From positions 87,626 to 151,625 of the forward strand of contig NZ_JAILWF010000001.1 of the NCBI RefSeq assembly GCF_025699065.1: a DNA stretch of 64,000 bases. Reading direction: 5' to 3'. This DNA is from Nitrosarchaeum sp. GTDB taxonomy: Archaea; Thermoproteota; Nitrososphaeria; Nitrososphaerales; Nitrosopumilaceae. The notes below the pieces were generated by a model. That model saw only the letters and a program-made list of their open reading frames with translations. It had not been told where the DNA came from and did not search any database. Made by a program: the position numbers and the translations under genes. Of this stretch, positions 27,119 to 35,900 are shown in pieces (position 1 is the stretch's first letter; each line of letters begins with the position of its first letter).

Positions 27119-27694
27119 ATGAGCTACACAAAAAAACCACTAGTCGGAATCATCATGGGTTCAAGTTCAGATAGTAGAATCATGAAAGATGCAGCAGAAG
27201 TTTTAGATAAATTCAAAATTAAACACGAAGATCAAATAGTATCTGCACATAGAACCCCTACCAGATTAGAAGAATATGGCAAGTATGCAGAAAAAATGGG
27301 ATTTAAAATAATAATTGCAGGTGCTGGAGGAGCAGCACATCTACCTGGCATGATTGCATCACATACAATAATTCCAGTAATTGGAGTGCCAATTATGGTG
27401 TATAACGACAAACAAACCAAAAGAGCAGATAATTCCAAGTTCTCTTCTTTTGGCGGATTAGATTCTCTTCTTTCGATATCTGAAATGCCCACAGGATCTC
27501 CTGTAGTGGCAGTAGGAATTAACAAAGCAGGAAATGCTGGAATATATGCTCTTAAAATTTTGGCAAATGAATTTCCAGAATTAAAAAAGAAATTAAAACT
27601 ACACAAATCCGAACAACATAATTCAGTTCTTAAAGAATCTGAAATTCTAAAAAAACAAGGCCTTAGTAAATTTGTTCAAAAGAAATTCAACTAG
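27119..27694 (+). CDS. purE: N5-CAIR mutase PurE (class I)
   Basis: Converts N5-CAIR to CAIR, following PurK. 191 residues from the ATG at 27119; a start at 27098 would add seven residues not typical of the family. The class I signature is intact: GIIMGSSSDSRIM (substrate phosphate loop), SAHRTPTRLEEYG, GAGGAAHLPGMIASHT. A C-terminal extension of about 30 residues (KLHKSEQHNSVLKESEIL) exceeds the usual 160 residues. It converges with ilvA, stops 2 bases apart. Confidence 0.95.
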   Translation: MSYTKKPLVGIIMGSSSDSRIMKDAAEVLDKFKIKHEDQIVSAHRTPTRLEEYGKYAEKMGFKIIIAGAGGAAHLPGMIASHTIIPVIGVPIMVYNDKQTKRADNSKFSSFGGLDSLLSISEMPTGSPVVAVGINKAGNAGIYALKILANEFPELKKKLKLHKSEQHNSVLKESEILKKQGLSKFVQKKFN

Positions 27695-27695
27695 T

Positions 27696-28904
27696 TTATG
27701 TCAATAATCTAAATTGAATATTTTTCTTTTTTAATGTCTCAATTAGTTTATCTGCTTGTTCTTTTCCTTGTGTTTCTAGACTTAGTGTAACTCCGGCAGA
27801 ACCTGCATTTATGTTGGAACTTAATCTGTCATGCACTACTTCGACAATGTTTGCGTTTGCTGCACTGATTTCATCTACTATTTCTTTAAATGCTCCAGGT
27901 CTGTCAGGTAACAAAATAGATAATTTAAGTAAACGTCCCATAGTTGCTAACCCTTTATCTACAATTTGTCCTAAAAGATACATATCGACATTGCCTCCAG
28001 TTAGTATAGGAACAACTTTTTTCCCGGGTGATGGTTTTGCAGATATTAAGTAAGCCAAACCTACTACCCCAGCTGGTTCTACTACAAATTTCATTCTCTC
28101 CATGAGTAAGAACATTGCTTTGATGATGTCTGAATCATCAACCAATACTATCTCGTCAATTAGTTCTTTAATTATTGAAAAAGTTGTTTGCCCCGGTACT
28201 TTAACCGATATTCCATCTGCAATAGTTCTTTCGCCACCACTTGATGTTAAAGACCCATTTTTTACTGATTCATACATAGATGGAAACGATCTTGATTGAA
28301 CGCCTACTACTTTGATCTTTGGATTTTTTTCTTTTATGGCAATTAAAACTCCTGCTGCAAGTCCGCCCCCACCTATTGGCACATACACTTCATCTACATC
28401 TGGCAAATCCTCTAGAATTTCTAATCCAATTACTCCTTGAGCAGCTATGATCTGTGGATCATCAAAAGCATGTATCATTGTCGCACCTGTTTTTTGTGAA
28501 ATTTCTTTTGCTTTAGCAGATGACTCTTCATAGTTGATACCCTCTAAGATTACATTTGCACCGTAACCTCTAGTTGCAGCTACTTTTGATGGTGATGCGT
28601 TTTTTGGCATAACGATAGTACATGGTATTTTTTCCAATGAAGATGCAAATGCAACTCCTTGAGCATGATTCCCAGCTGATGCTGCAACCACTCCATGTTT
28701 TTTTCCATCAGATGATAAATTACTTATTTTATAATATGCACCACGGAGTTTAAACGATCCCGTTTTTTGTTGAAACTCTGCTTTTAAATAAACTTCAGAA
28801 CCTGTAAGATTGCTAAATGTTGGCGAATACACTAATGGTGTTTTTCGTACGTCTTTGCCTCGTAATGAGTTTGCGTTTTGTATTTCATCATATGATGGAT
28901 TCAT
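27696..28904 (-). CDS. ilvA: Threonine dehydratase (IlvA/TdcB-like) with ACT domain
   Basis: PLP enzyme deaminating threonine to 2-oxobutyrate for isoleucine synthesis. From the ATG at 28904 it has 402 residues, matching the family; an in-frame ATG at 28946 would add 14. The PLP lysine lies in QQKTGSFKLRGAYYKI, and the glycine loop in VYVPIGGGGLAAG. An ACT domain at the C-terminus (LSILLPDRPGAFKEIVDEI) suggests feedback control by an amino acid. TATA-like AAATATCT precedes 28904. Threonine synthase is encoded at 15.0 kb. Confidence 0.93.
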   Translation of the reverse strand: MNPSYDEIQNANSLRGKDVRKTPLVYSPTFSNLTGSEVYLKAEFQQKTGSFKLRGAYYKISNLSSDGKKHGVVAASAGNHAQGVAFASSLEKIPCTIVMPKNASPSKVAATRGYGANVILEGINYEESSAKAKEISQKTGATMIHAFDDPQIIAAQGVIGLEILEDLPDVDEVYVPIGGGGLAAGVLIAIKEKNPKIKVVGVQSRSFPSMYESVKNGSLTSSGGERTIADGISVKVPGQTTFSIIKELIDEIVLVDDSDIIKAMFLLMERMKFVVEPAGVVGLAYLISAKPSPGKKVVPILTGGNVDMYLLGQIVDKGLATMGRLLKLSILLPDRPGAFKEIVDEISAANANIVEVVHDRLSSNINAGSAGVTLSLETQGKEQADKLIETLKKKNIQFRLLT

Positions 28905-29072
28905 TAGAAATTCTGCTAGATAAAAGAGATATTTGACTTCTTCCATTGAATGATCGGATTTTTATTCCAATTTTATGCACAAATTTTGAGAATATGGCCA
29001 ATAATCATAATAATAACACAAATTCATTCTCCATGTAGTTGAGAGTAGGATTTTTTTAAATTAACTAATAAA

Positions 29073-29912
29073 TTAGTTTTGTAATAATTTTGAAAATTCA
29101 TCTAATCGCTTTATGATGCTGTCTTTTACAGACTCGGACATCTTACGAGGATCAAATAACCCTTCTTTTGTTTTATTTTTAATGAATTCGATATCAAATG
29201 TACATAAACATCCTTCTTCTCCTGTTATTAATCGAGTATCATCAATAAGAACAGGACTAGTCTGATATGTTTCAACTAGCAAATTATCTAAATCCTTGAT
29301 CAATTTTGTTTTTTTATTTGACAATTCTTGAAAATCCACTTCAATTTCATTTTCTATTTCTTTGTATATTTTTTCTCTAAACTCATCATTTTCATAAAAT
29401 ATTTCAAATAATTTTTGATGATCAAAATCTTTGTAGCCTTTTTCTTTTAATTTATTTAATACAAATTGATCACTGTTATCAGACATTTGTTTTTCCTTGT
29501 TTTTTGTCAAATCAATTATGTCCGATAATTCCTTTTGTAATTTGATTACTTGTTGATCCGGTTTATAGTATAACAGAACATGGTATTGCAAAGACATATG
29601 TCCAGAAATCAGATAATTTCCTTCTCTTATCTCAAACTTTGTAAAAATCCTTCTAACATCCTCGTTGTTTGAAATAGAAATTTCTTGAACTGACCAGTCT
29701 TTCAAGTTTTTAATGATTGTTTGATAAAAATCGTTTACTAATGCAGGGTCAAATGTTTTTTGTTCTGTAATTGTTGCATCACCTAACATAACCTGGACAT
29801 TTTTTAATTTTGTAAGATTTAGAATTTTTTCAAGAAATTGTTGTTGAATATCCTCATTTTTCTTATTTAGAAGTTGAATGTAATCATTTGATGATCTAGA
29901 TCCTAATCGCAC
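29073..29912 (-). CDS. Hypothetical helical protein
   Basis: 279 residues, charged, no membrane segment. A mixed N-terminal region (residues 20-135, e.g. KNVQVMLGDATITEQKTF, GNYLISGHMSLQYHVLLYY) precedes a long helical, probably coiled-coil section (140-215, rich in Lys and Glu). The C-terminal region has GEEGCLCTFDIEF. No catalytic motif recognised. Possibly a scaffold or signalling protein; function unknown. Confidence 0.7.
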   Translation of the reverse strand: MRLGSRSSNDYIQLLNKKNEDIQQQFLEKILNLTKLKNVQVMLGDATITEQKTFDPALVNDFYQTIIKNLKDWSVQEISISNNEDVRRIFTKFEIREGNYLISGHMSLQYHVLLYYKPDQQVIKLQKELSDIIDLTKNKEKQMSDNSDQFVLNKLKEKGYKDFDHQKLFEIFYENDEFREKIYKEIENEIEVDFQELSNKKTKLIKDLDNLLVETYQTSPVLIDDTRLITGEEGCLCTFDIEFIKNKTKEGLFDPRKMSESVKDSIIKRLDEFSKLLQN

Positions 29913-29989
29913 AATAACTATCGAATTTTTACAGTCATTAAACCTTAAGATTTTGTATGTTTTAAATACAAAAATAAGCTATTTCCTTT

Positions 29990-30112
29990 ATGTCCAAACC
30001 TAAAATAATCTGTAATCAGTGCGGATCTACCATCGTGCAATACTATAATGAAGGTTATAAGGGGAATAGGGGAAAATGCCTTATCTGTAATACGGATTTT
30101 CCGTTAGAATAG
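29990..30112 (+). CDS. 40-aa zinc-ribbon protein
   Basis: ATG at 29990 to TAG at 30110-30112. Two CxxC knuckles (IICNQCGSTIVQYY and KCLICNTDFPLE) separated by 18 residues make a standard zinc ribbon. The stop is 9 bases before the cyclase start, so it is probably co-transcribed with the cyclase and may regulate it or its target. Leaderless ATG preceded by an AT-rich region. Confidence 0.7.
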   Translation: MSKPKIICNQCGSTIVQYYNEGYKGNRGKCLICNTDFPLE

Positions 30113-30121
30113 AGTGATAAA

Positions 30122-30943
30122 ATGTCTAAAATTAATGAATCTGATAAACCAAAAATGAGTCAAAAAGATACTGTTTCTAAAGAACAGTCAAATCCAAATG
30201 TGTTAGATGTACTACTAGGTAAAAATGAGCAAAAAATAGTAGACTTTGATTCAATGATATTAGAAACACAGAAACGAATTTGGGGCGCATTGAAACAGGG
30301 TTATGAATATGTCGGGATAACTGATGATTCTGAAAAATTTCTCAGAAAAAATGTTTTTGCCAAATTTGACATGATTGCTCTATATGTTGATTTAGTAGGG
30401 TCTACCACTATGACCTTGGAACTACCTGAAGAAAAACTTGCAATAATAATTAGTTCATTTGCTCAAGAGATGGCATCAGTAATTAACTTGCATAGCGGTT
30501 ATGTTTTAAAATTTGTTGGTGATGCAGTTATTGGATATTTTGTTGCATCAAATAACGGATTATTAGCTGCAGATAATGCACTAAGCTGTGCAAAATCAAT
30601 GCTTGCAGTAATACAAAAAGGCATCAATCCAATTTTGAATCAATATGATTATCCTGATTTAATGGTAAAAATCGGGGCTGACTTTGGACAGAGTATTGTT
30701 GTAAGATATGGTTCCAATCCAGATGTGTCACACGTAGATTTAATGGGACCTGCAATGAATATTGCATCCAAAATTCAATCGCTTGCAAAACCAAATCAAA
30801 TTTTATTTGGAGACGATGTCTATCGCAAATTACATCCTAGCAATCAACTTTTGTTTAAGGAAGTAGTATGGAAAAATAATGAATGGAAATACCGTTCAAG
30901 ATTATCTGGTGAAATTTACAAAGTTTATGAGTATATCGGTTAA
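30122..30943 (+). CDS. Class III adenylate/guanylate cyclase-like protein
   Basis: 273 residues, soluble. The class III cyclase catalytic domain spans about 80-255. Metal-binding Asp90 (LYVDLVGST) and Asp134 (KFVGDAVIGYF) are present, Lys130 matches the base-specifying Lys, and Asp206/Asn213 fit the second-strand residues (HVDLMGPAMNIASK). The transition-state Arg of active cyclases is replaced by Lys217, so activity may be altered. The N-terminal 80 residues are unique. The gene follows a zinc-ribbon miniprotein and converges with a CxxC miniprotein whose stop overlaps its own. Confidence 0.85.
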   Translation: MSKINESDKPKMSQKDTVSKEQSNPNVLDVLLGKNEQKIVDFDSMILETQKRIWGALKQGYEYVGITDDSEKFLRKNVFAKFDMIALYVDLVGSTTMTLELPEEKLAIIISSFAQEMASVINLHSGYVLKFVGDAVIGYFVASNNGLLAADNALSCAKSMLAVIQKGINPILNQYDYPDLMVKIGADFGQSIVVRYGSNPDVSHVDLMGPAMNIASKIQSLAKPNQILFGDDVYRKLHPSNQLLFKEVVWKNNEWKYRSRLSGEIYKVYEYIG

Positions 30944-31086
30944 ACAGTAAATTTACCAGGACACTCAACGTGTTCATAATGATGTTCAGTGAATTTTTCT
31001 TGAATTACATAAATTACAATTTTATGCAGATCTCCATCTAGGATGTTTTTATTACATCGTATACACGTCTTAGTTATTTCTGTCAT
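30940..31086 (-). CDS. 48-aa CxxC/His-rich miniprotein
   Basis: Reverse strand ATG at 31086 to TAA at 30940-30942, overlapping the cyclase stop by three bases in tail-to-tail orientation. MTEITKTCIRCNKNILDGD, then a helical segment and HHYEHVECPGKF: one CxxC plus Cys and four nearby His. Probable zinc finger. Function unknown. Confidence 0.6.
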   Translation of the reverse strand: MTEITKTCIRCNKNILDGDLHKIVIYVIQEKFTEHHYEHVECPGKFTV

Positions 31087-31224
31087 GCCTATTTGCGATC
31101 TAAAATTGGAATCTATAAGGATCAGCGATCAGCTCAAATTGAGCTAAAATGACTGTAAATTAGCTTTATTGCATATCAAACGCCTAAAGACAAGGCAAAA
31201 ATATGGCAAAAATAGCGAGTTATC

Positions 31225-31611
31225 ATGGAAGATTTGCCAATAAAACATCTCAAAGACCTGTATGGACTAAATCCAAACATACCTCATTTAGCATTACAAT
31301 TTCCAAGACTTCCTCCAGGATTAACAAACCAAATGTTCAAAATTTTTGAAAATCCAATGAAAGAAAAATTTGCAGAAGATAATGCTATAATTAATAAAAA
31401 ATTACAAGGGTTTCAACAGTCATATCAAAGATATGCCTCAGGTTTATTGACAATGAATTCTAATGGAATTATTCCTCCGGGACATCCATTGTTTAATCGA
31501 GTAAATTCGGTCAATACATTAAAAGCTGAAAATGACAAACTGTTAAAAGAAAACCTAGAATTAAAGAAAAAATTAGACGAGAAAAAAGATTCTCATTCAA
31601 AAATGAACTAA
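31225..31611 (+). CDS. Hypothetical protein with C-terminal coiled coil
   Basis: 128 residues. Pro-rich N-terminus (LNPNIPHLALQFPRLPPGL), a middle helix, then a C-terminal heptad-like coiled coil (VNTLKAENDKLLKENLELKK) of about 30 residues. No signal, membrane segment or cysteine. The coiled coil predicts dimerisation. Function unknown. Confidence 0.7.
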   Translation: MEDLPIKHLKDLYGLNPNIPHLALQFPRLPPGLTNQMFKIFENPMKEKFAEDNAIINKKLQGFQQSYQRYASGLLTMNSNGIIPPGHPLFNRVNSVNTLKAENDKLLKENLELKKKLDEKKDSHSKMN

Positions 31612-31704
31612 CAAGGTTCAATTGTGATTTTCAAACAAGCCTATTTTGAAAAAGTTTATTCTACTAAGTAAGAATGCTTATTAATTTCAAATTTAATTTT
31701 TAAT

Positions 31705-32091
31705 ATGGCAAAAACTCCATCTGAAATTTGGAAAGATAAAATTGTTCAGTACAGGAAAAAATGTCAAAGTATCATTGGATTATCAAAGAGTATACGATAT
31801 GCAGGAATAGTAAATGCATATGGTAGAACTTTAACTGGAATTGTCAGACCAAATGTAAAACCATTATTAAAATCAGAACAAGTCAAAAATGAATTTTTCA
31901 TAATATCTACATTAATGACACTAAGAAAAGATACAGTAAGTGCGGTTGGAAAACTCGATTATGTTTTATTACAACATCAAAAAGTATCTATTGTAATTTT
32001 TCAAAAAGATGAAATGACATACTACATTTCAATTGATAGATCTGCAAAAAATATTGATAAAATAATCAATACAATTAAAAAAACAATTTAG
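31705..32091 (+). CDS. Hypothetical roadblock/longin-like small protein
   Basis: 128 residues with the pattern helix-(strands)-helix: IRYAGIVNAYGRTLTGIV, KLDYVLLQHQKVSIVIF, TYYISIDRSA. This resembles profilin/roadblock-type sensor folds, where a strand with AGIVNAYG is followed by antiparallel strands; the fold is inferred only. No enzyme motif. The stop overlaps the stop of the VOC-family gene on the other strand by four bases. Confidence 0.65.
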   Translation: MAKTPSEIWKDKIVQYRKKCQSIIGLSKSIRYAGIVNAYGRTLTGIVRPNVKPLLKSEQVKNEFFIISTLMTLRKDTVSAVGKLDYVLLQHQKVSIVIFQKDEMTYYISIDRSAKNIDKIINTIKKTI

Positions 32092-32501
32092 GCGGGAGTA
32101 AATCCGTGATATCCACTTGTTTGTTCTGTTTTATCATCAAATGATGGTTCAAATAATGAAATTAAATAATCGTCAGGATCCAAGATAACTGCATTTTTTC
32201 CAGCATCCCTATCTACAATTTCGCGATGAATTTTAACACCTTTTGATCTTAATTCCTCAACTGCAGATGAAACATCACCTACCAAAAATCCAATTGTAAT
32301 TCCGTTTTCAATTGAGCTTCCTATATGCTGCGCTGTGAGTGATGCCGGATGTAAACTCAACAAAGCTCCAGAGGTGCCTAAATCTACCCATGATCGTCTC
32401 TGTCTTTTTATTGGCAAGCCAATAATTTCATGGTAAAATTTCAATGATTTATCAATGTCTTTAACTGCTAAAATGACATTTCCTACTTTTTTGATATTCA
32501 C
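32088..32501 (-). CDS. VOC (glyoxalase/bleomycin-resistance) family protein
   Basis: 137-residue metal-binding barrel of the vicinal-oxygen-chelate superfamily. Pattern: VGNVILAVKDIDKSLKFYHE, the GLPIKRQRRSWVDLG strand, and IVDRDAGKNAVILDPDDYLI, ending SLFEP with the conserved C-terminal Glu. Chosen start is the GTG at 32501, preceded by a GGAG about 11 bases upstream; a TTG at 32549 would overlap the upstream RAM gene by 14 bases. The substrate (methylglyoxal, methylmalonyl-CoA epimerase or other) cannot be fixed. It follows two RAM-domain genes. Confidence 0.8.
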   Translation of the reverse strand: MNIKKVGNVILAVKDIDKSLKFYHEIIGLPIKRQRRSWVDLGTSGALLSLHPASLTAQHIGSSIENGITIGFLVGDVSSAVEELRSKGVKIHREIVDRDAGKNAVILDPDDYLISLFEPSFDDKTEQTSGYHGFTPA

Positions 32502-32535
32502 ATAAACCCTACTCCAAAGTATGTTAAATTCTTTG

Positions 32536-32754
32536 TCATTGAACTTCAATCATGGTTTCAGTTCTTTCTACCCCGTTTATTTTTTGAATTTGATTGGTAA
32601 TTTCTTTAATTTTTCCAAGGGTCTCAACCTCAATAATGGCAACTGCATCAAATTGGCCACTTGTAGGAAATGAATCATAAACAGAATTTACTTGACGTAG
32701 TCTTGCGGCAATTAATTTCTTAGGGGATTTTACCAACACTATAGCTCTTACCAA
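32536..32754 (-). CDS. Stand-alone Lrp/AsnC ligand-binding (RAM) domain
   Basis: 72 residues. Beta-alpha-beta RAM fold: strand AIVLVKSPK, helix KLIAARLRQVNSVY, strand QFDAVAIIEVETL, helix and ETMIEVQ end. There is no DNA-binding helix-turn-helix, so it is a stand-alone amino-acid-sensor domain that may oligomerise with full Lrp proteins or the adjacent RAM protein. It overlaps the upstream RAM gene by seven bases. Ligand unknown. Confidence 0.85.
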   Translation of the reverse strand: MVRAIVLVKSPKKLIAARLRQVNSVYDSFPTSGQFDAVAIIEVETLGKIKEITNQIQKINGVERTETMIEVQ

Positions 32755-32987
32755 CCCATATTCACCTCTACTTCAATTAGTGTCTCAGTAGTTACAATCT
32801 CTTTGATTTTTTTAAAATCAATTACTGTATTGTTAATTTCATCAATACTTCCATGCAATACTGCAGCAATATCTGCTCTACCGGAAACCACCATAGTAGT
32901 TTTTACTATTTTACGTTTTTTCTTTACAATGTCAACAACTACATCAACTTTACCTGGTTTTACGGTAATCAAGCACAATGCTTTCAT
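32748..32987 (-). CDS. Stand-alone Lrp/AsnC ligand-binding (RAM) domain
   Basis: 79 residues with the same fold (KALCLITVKPGKVDVVVDIV; VVSGRADIAAVLHGSIDE; TLIEVEVNMGW). It lacks an HTH. The overlap with the second RAM gene makes a tandem pair that probably forms a hetero-oligomeric sensor. The ADIAAVLHG segment corresponds to the ligand-pocket strand of Lrp family domains. Confidence 0.85.
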   Translation of the reverse strand: MKALCLITVKPGKVDVVVDIVKKKRKIVKTTMVVSGRADIAAVLHGSIDEINNTVIDFKKIKEIVTTETLIEVEVNMGW

Positions 32988-33023
32988 ATTGATTATATGA
33001 TCTTAGAGCGAATAAAGATTGCT

Positions 33024-33284
33024 TTAGTCATATGCATCTTGAGACCTAGATTCTTCAAGATATGCCCTTCTTTCCTCATTTACTTTTTCTTGATCAATGA
33101 CAATATCATCATCTACAATAACAATTCCCATATCGTCGCTTTCTTCTTTTGATTTTTTGGGCTTTGATTTTGTTGCTTTTGCCTTTGATGTGGAGGGTTT
33201 TGCCTTTGAAGCGGTTGTTTTTAACTTTGATTTTACTGCCTTAGTCTTTGAGGCAGTTTTCTTTACTGTCTTTTTTTCAGCCAT
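33024..33284 (-). CDS. Lys/Ala/Ser-rich histone H1-like basic protein
   Basis: 86 residues. The first 48 are about half Lys, Ala, Ser and Thr in repeats like KTASKTKAVKSKLKTTASKA, resembling linker-histone tails or bacterial H1-like proteins, and should bind nucleic acid. The C-terminus is acidic (VIVDDDIVIDQEKVNEERR), which could be a self-neutralising or protein-binding tail. No globular domain, membrane segment or signal. A role in chromatin is an inference from composition. Confidence 0.75.
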   Translation of the reverse strand: MAEKKTVKKTASKTKAVKSKLKTTASKAKPSTSKAKATKSKPKKSKEESDDMGIVIVDDDIVIDQEKVNEERRAYLEESRSQDAYD

Positions 33285-33438
33285 TAATGTCGAAAAACAA
33301 GAGGCTACCTTGTTTTTAAATATTATGCAGAATATTTTTTTAAAAATTAATGAATATGGCGCTTATTTTTTGAAATATTTCATCAATAATTTATTGTTGT
33401 GATAATTCATATTTTCAGAATTGATAAATGGGTTAAAA

Positions 33439-35661
33439 TCAAGTTTTGAATTTGGCAGGAATACCAACTTGGTCATCTTGGGTTAACCCCATCAAATACA
33501 TTAAATTATCTACATCTCCTTGATATGTAATTTTTTGAGAATTAATTGCCTCAAGAATTTGCAGTTCCCCTGCTATAATGGATTTATGGGTTTTAGTATC
33601 TAAGGTAATTTTGTATCGTGCATCTGCGTTATTTCCATCCTGGATTATCAACACATTGTTTCTGAAAATAAGTGTGAAGGATTTGTCAACATCTGGATAA
33701 TATACATGCATGATGGCTTTCACATTATCTGCTTTCTCTGATTTTAATTTTGTAGGTAATACTCGCAATACTTTTTCAATTGGAATCTCTTCCAAATCCA
33801 CGTAATTTAATTTTGTAGATTTTTCATCAAATTTTATTTTATCTTCCAATTCCAATGCTTTAGTTAACTCCAGTTGTCTTGCATCTAATGATAACACTCT
33901 TTGTCCTAATACACGTAATGTATTTGCCTTTAACAATTTAGCTTCCAAATTTTCAGGGTCTACGTACAACACATAAGTTACAAGTTCAGATGCCCATTCA
34001 TATTCACCATTCTTAATTGCGTTTCTAACTTCAAGTAGTGTGTTATCAATTCCTCCAAAGCCACTTACGATTTTAGAAGATCTTGTTTCTAAATCAACTT
34101 GATGTAAAAATGCTGCATCTTCTTCATACCAACCAACTGTTCCATAATAGATTTGTTTTACATTCCATGGAATCTGTCCTTTTGGATATGCAAGCCATGG
34201 ATGGTTTTCAAGTGTTGGAGGTAATTTAATCATGGCAGATATCTCATCTATTTGATATCCATTGTTTATTCCTCTGATTGTTTGATCATAAACATACTGT
34301 GTAGCATCTCTGGTTGAAACCAAAATATCTCTGACATTTTCTGTTCCAAGAACAGGTTTTACGTGGGATAAAATCAGAGATTGTGGTTTTAGTGGAATAA
34401 ACTCATCAATTATTTGCACATATGTCATAGGATTGTGATATTCCATACCACCAAGTATGTGATTATTTGGAAATATACCATATAGATTATCTCCGATTAA
34501 AAGGGATTGATCATCAGGAAGCCACATATAGATTTGTTCAGATGAGCTATCCCCCACATGGCCTAAACTCATCTTTACTCCAGAAATATTGAGATTGAAT
34601 TTATCTGAAAAGGTATCTGTTGGTGGAATATAATTAATACTGCTCAATGTTGGAGGAACATAATATTTAGAATTGATTTGATCTCCATTAGGTAATAAAG
34701 AACCCGATGTGTAATAATTTCTAAGTCCAGTGAATTGATTCAACATAATATTTTGCTTCACATAAAAATTCAAGTTATTGTCATGAGAGATAATTTCAAC
34801 ATTTTCGTCACCATACTCTAAAAATGCTTTAGTCCCACCAACATCTTCGGAATTGCCAGATGTGTAAATTATTGTTTTAACTGGTTTAGTTGTGGTTTTT
34901 CTAAATTCCTCAACTACTTTTTTTGCATTTTCATATGAGCTCAAAGTGTTTATGATTATGATTCCTTTTTCACCTTCAATCATCACACTGTTTGACGAAT
35001 CATATCCTACTGCTACCCATATTCGATCATTTACCTTATGAATTGCTGGAGGATATCTGTAATCATGTAATGTTAAAAGTTCTGAACCCATTACAGGTTG
35101 TTTTGACAAAGAAGGGATATCCATATTCTTTTTAGGAGAAATGATATTTGGGAGAATTACTGTTGTTGTGTTTTTTGAATTTATTTCTTCATTTACTTTG
35201 GGAACAGTTGTTTCTTGCCGGATTATTTCTGCCAATCCTAATTTTACCCATGATGCAGCAGTTGATGGACTTGTACAAAATGTATCCTTGTGAGCGAATC
35301 TAAAAACCAGAGTATATCCTTCACGACATTGGGAACTATCATTTATTGGAGTCTTTTTTGTTTGAGTTGGCTCAACATTTGTAACTCGCTCAGATATTTT
35401 TGGAATTTCTGTAGGTTGAATTGTAGCATTTTGAATAATTTCAGCTAATCCTAATTCTGCCCATCTATTTGCAGTGTCAGGACTCGTACATAGATATTCG
35501 TGACTTGATAATCTAAAAATCAAAATATTTCCTTCACGACATCCCGCTTGAATACTTTCTATGGATTCTTTTGAATCATGAGATGCAAAAGATGACTCAT
35601 TTACAGTTAAAGACAGTAGGATTGAAAAGGATAAGAAAATTAATCCTGTTTTTAGTTTCAT
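33439..35661 (-). CDS. Secreted alkylsulfatase-like MBL protein with degenerate metal site
   Basis: 740 residues with signal peptide 1-27. Two copies of a 38-residue module (41-78 and 112-150; CREG...FR...CTSP...W..LGLAEII) are followed by a metallo-beta-lactamase domain. Then come an alkylsulfatase-type dimerisation region (DATQYVYDQTIRGINNGY) and a C-terminal SCP2-like domain, the SdsA1/BDS1 order. The hallmark HxHxDH loop is YTSGNSED (266-273): all its metal ligands are lost. The later SHVKP His is kept. It is therefore probably a pseudoenzyme or works by a changed mechanism. Surface-exposed; substrate unknown. Confidence 0.8.
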   Translation of the reverse strand: MKLKTGLIFLSFSILLSLTVNESSFASHDSKESIESIQAGCREGNILIFRLSSHEYLCTSPDTANRWAELGLAEIIQNATIQPTEIPKISERVTNVEPTQTKKTPINDSSQCREGYTLVFRFAHKDTFCTSPSTAASWVKLGLAEIIRQETTVPKVNEEINSKNTTTVILPNIISPKKNMDIPSLSKQPVMGSELLTLHDYRYPPAIHKVNDRIWVAVGYDSSNSVMIEGEKGIIIINTLSSYENAKKVVEEFRKTTTKPVKTIIYTSGNSEDVGGTKAFLEYGDENVEIISHDNNLNFYVKQNIMLNQFTGLRNYYTSGSLLPNGDQINSKYYVPPTLSSINYIPPTDTFSDKFNLNISGVKMSLGHVGDSSSEQIYMWLPDDQSLLIGDNLYGIFPNNHILGGMEYHNPMTYVQIIDEFIPLKPQSLILSHVKPVLGTENVRDILVSTRDATQYVYDQTIRGINNGYQIDEISAMIKLPPTLENHPWLAYPKGQIPWNVKQIYYGTVGWYEEDAAFLHQVDLETRSSKIVSGFGGIDNTLLEVRNAIKNGEYEWASELVTYVLYVDPENLEAKLLKANTLRVLGQRVLSLDARQLELTKALELEDKIKFDEKSTKLNYVDLEEIPIEKVLRVLPTKLKSEKADNVKAIMHVYYPDVDKSFTLIFRNNVLIIQDGNNADARYKITLDTKTHKSIIAGELQILEAINSQKITYQGDVDNLMYLMGLTQDDQVGIPAKFKT

Positions 35662-35900
35662 GTAAATAAGTATGGTTTGTTGATTATTTACAAAATTGAA
35701 TTAACATACATGGATGGTTTTGTTTACAAATATAGATCATTTTTGAGCTTTTTAGACAAGTATTGTAAATTTAGCCAAAGAATGAATAATCAGGCATATT
35801 TTTTATCTTTGAACGATTTTAAAAAGTACAAATATTTGACTGATAGGCAAATTTTGACAGTCTATATATGATTACTAAAAATCAAAAATAATCATAATTA

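Noticed and set aside
35677-35871. 64-codon forward frame (ATG 35710) before the membrane KaiC gene
   Set aside because: AT-rich, aromatic-rich translation with no motif, overlapping the promoter of the next gene; probably chance.
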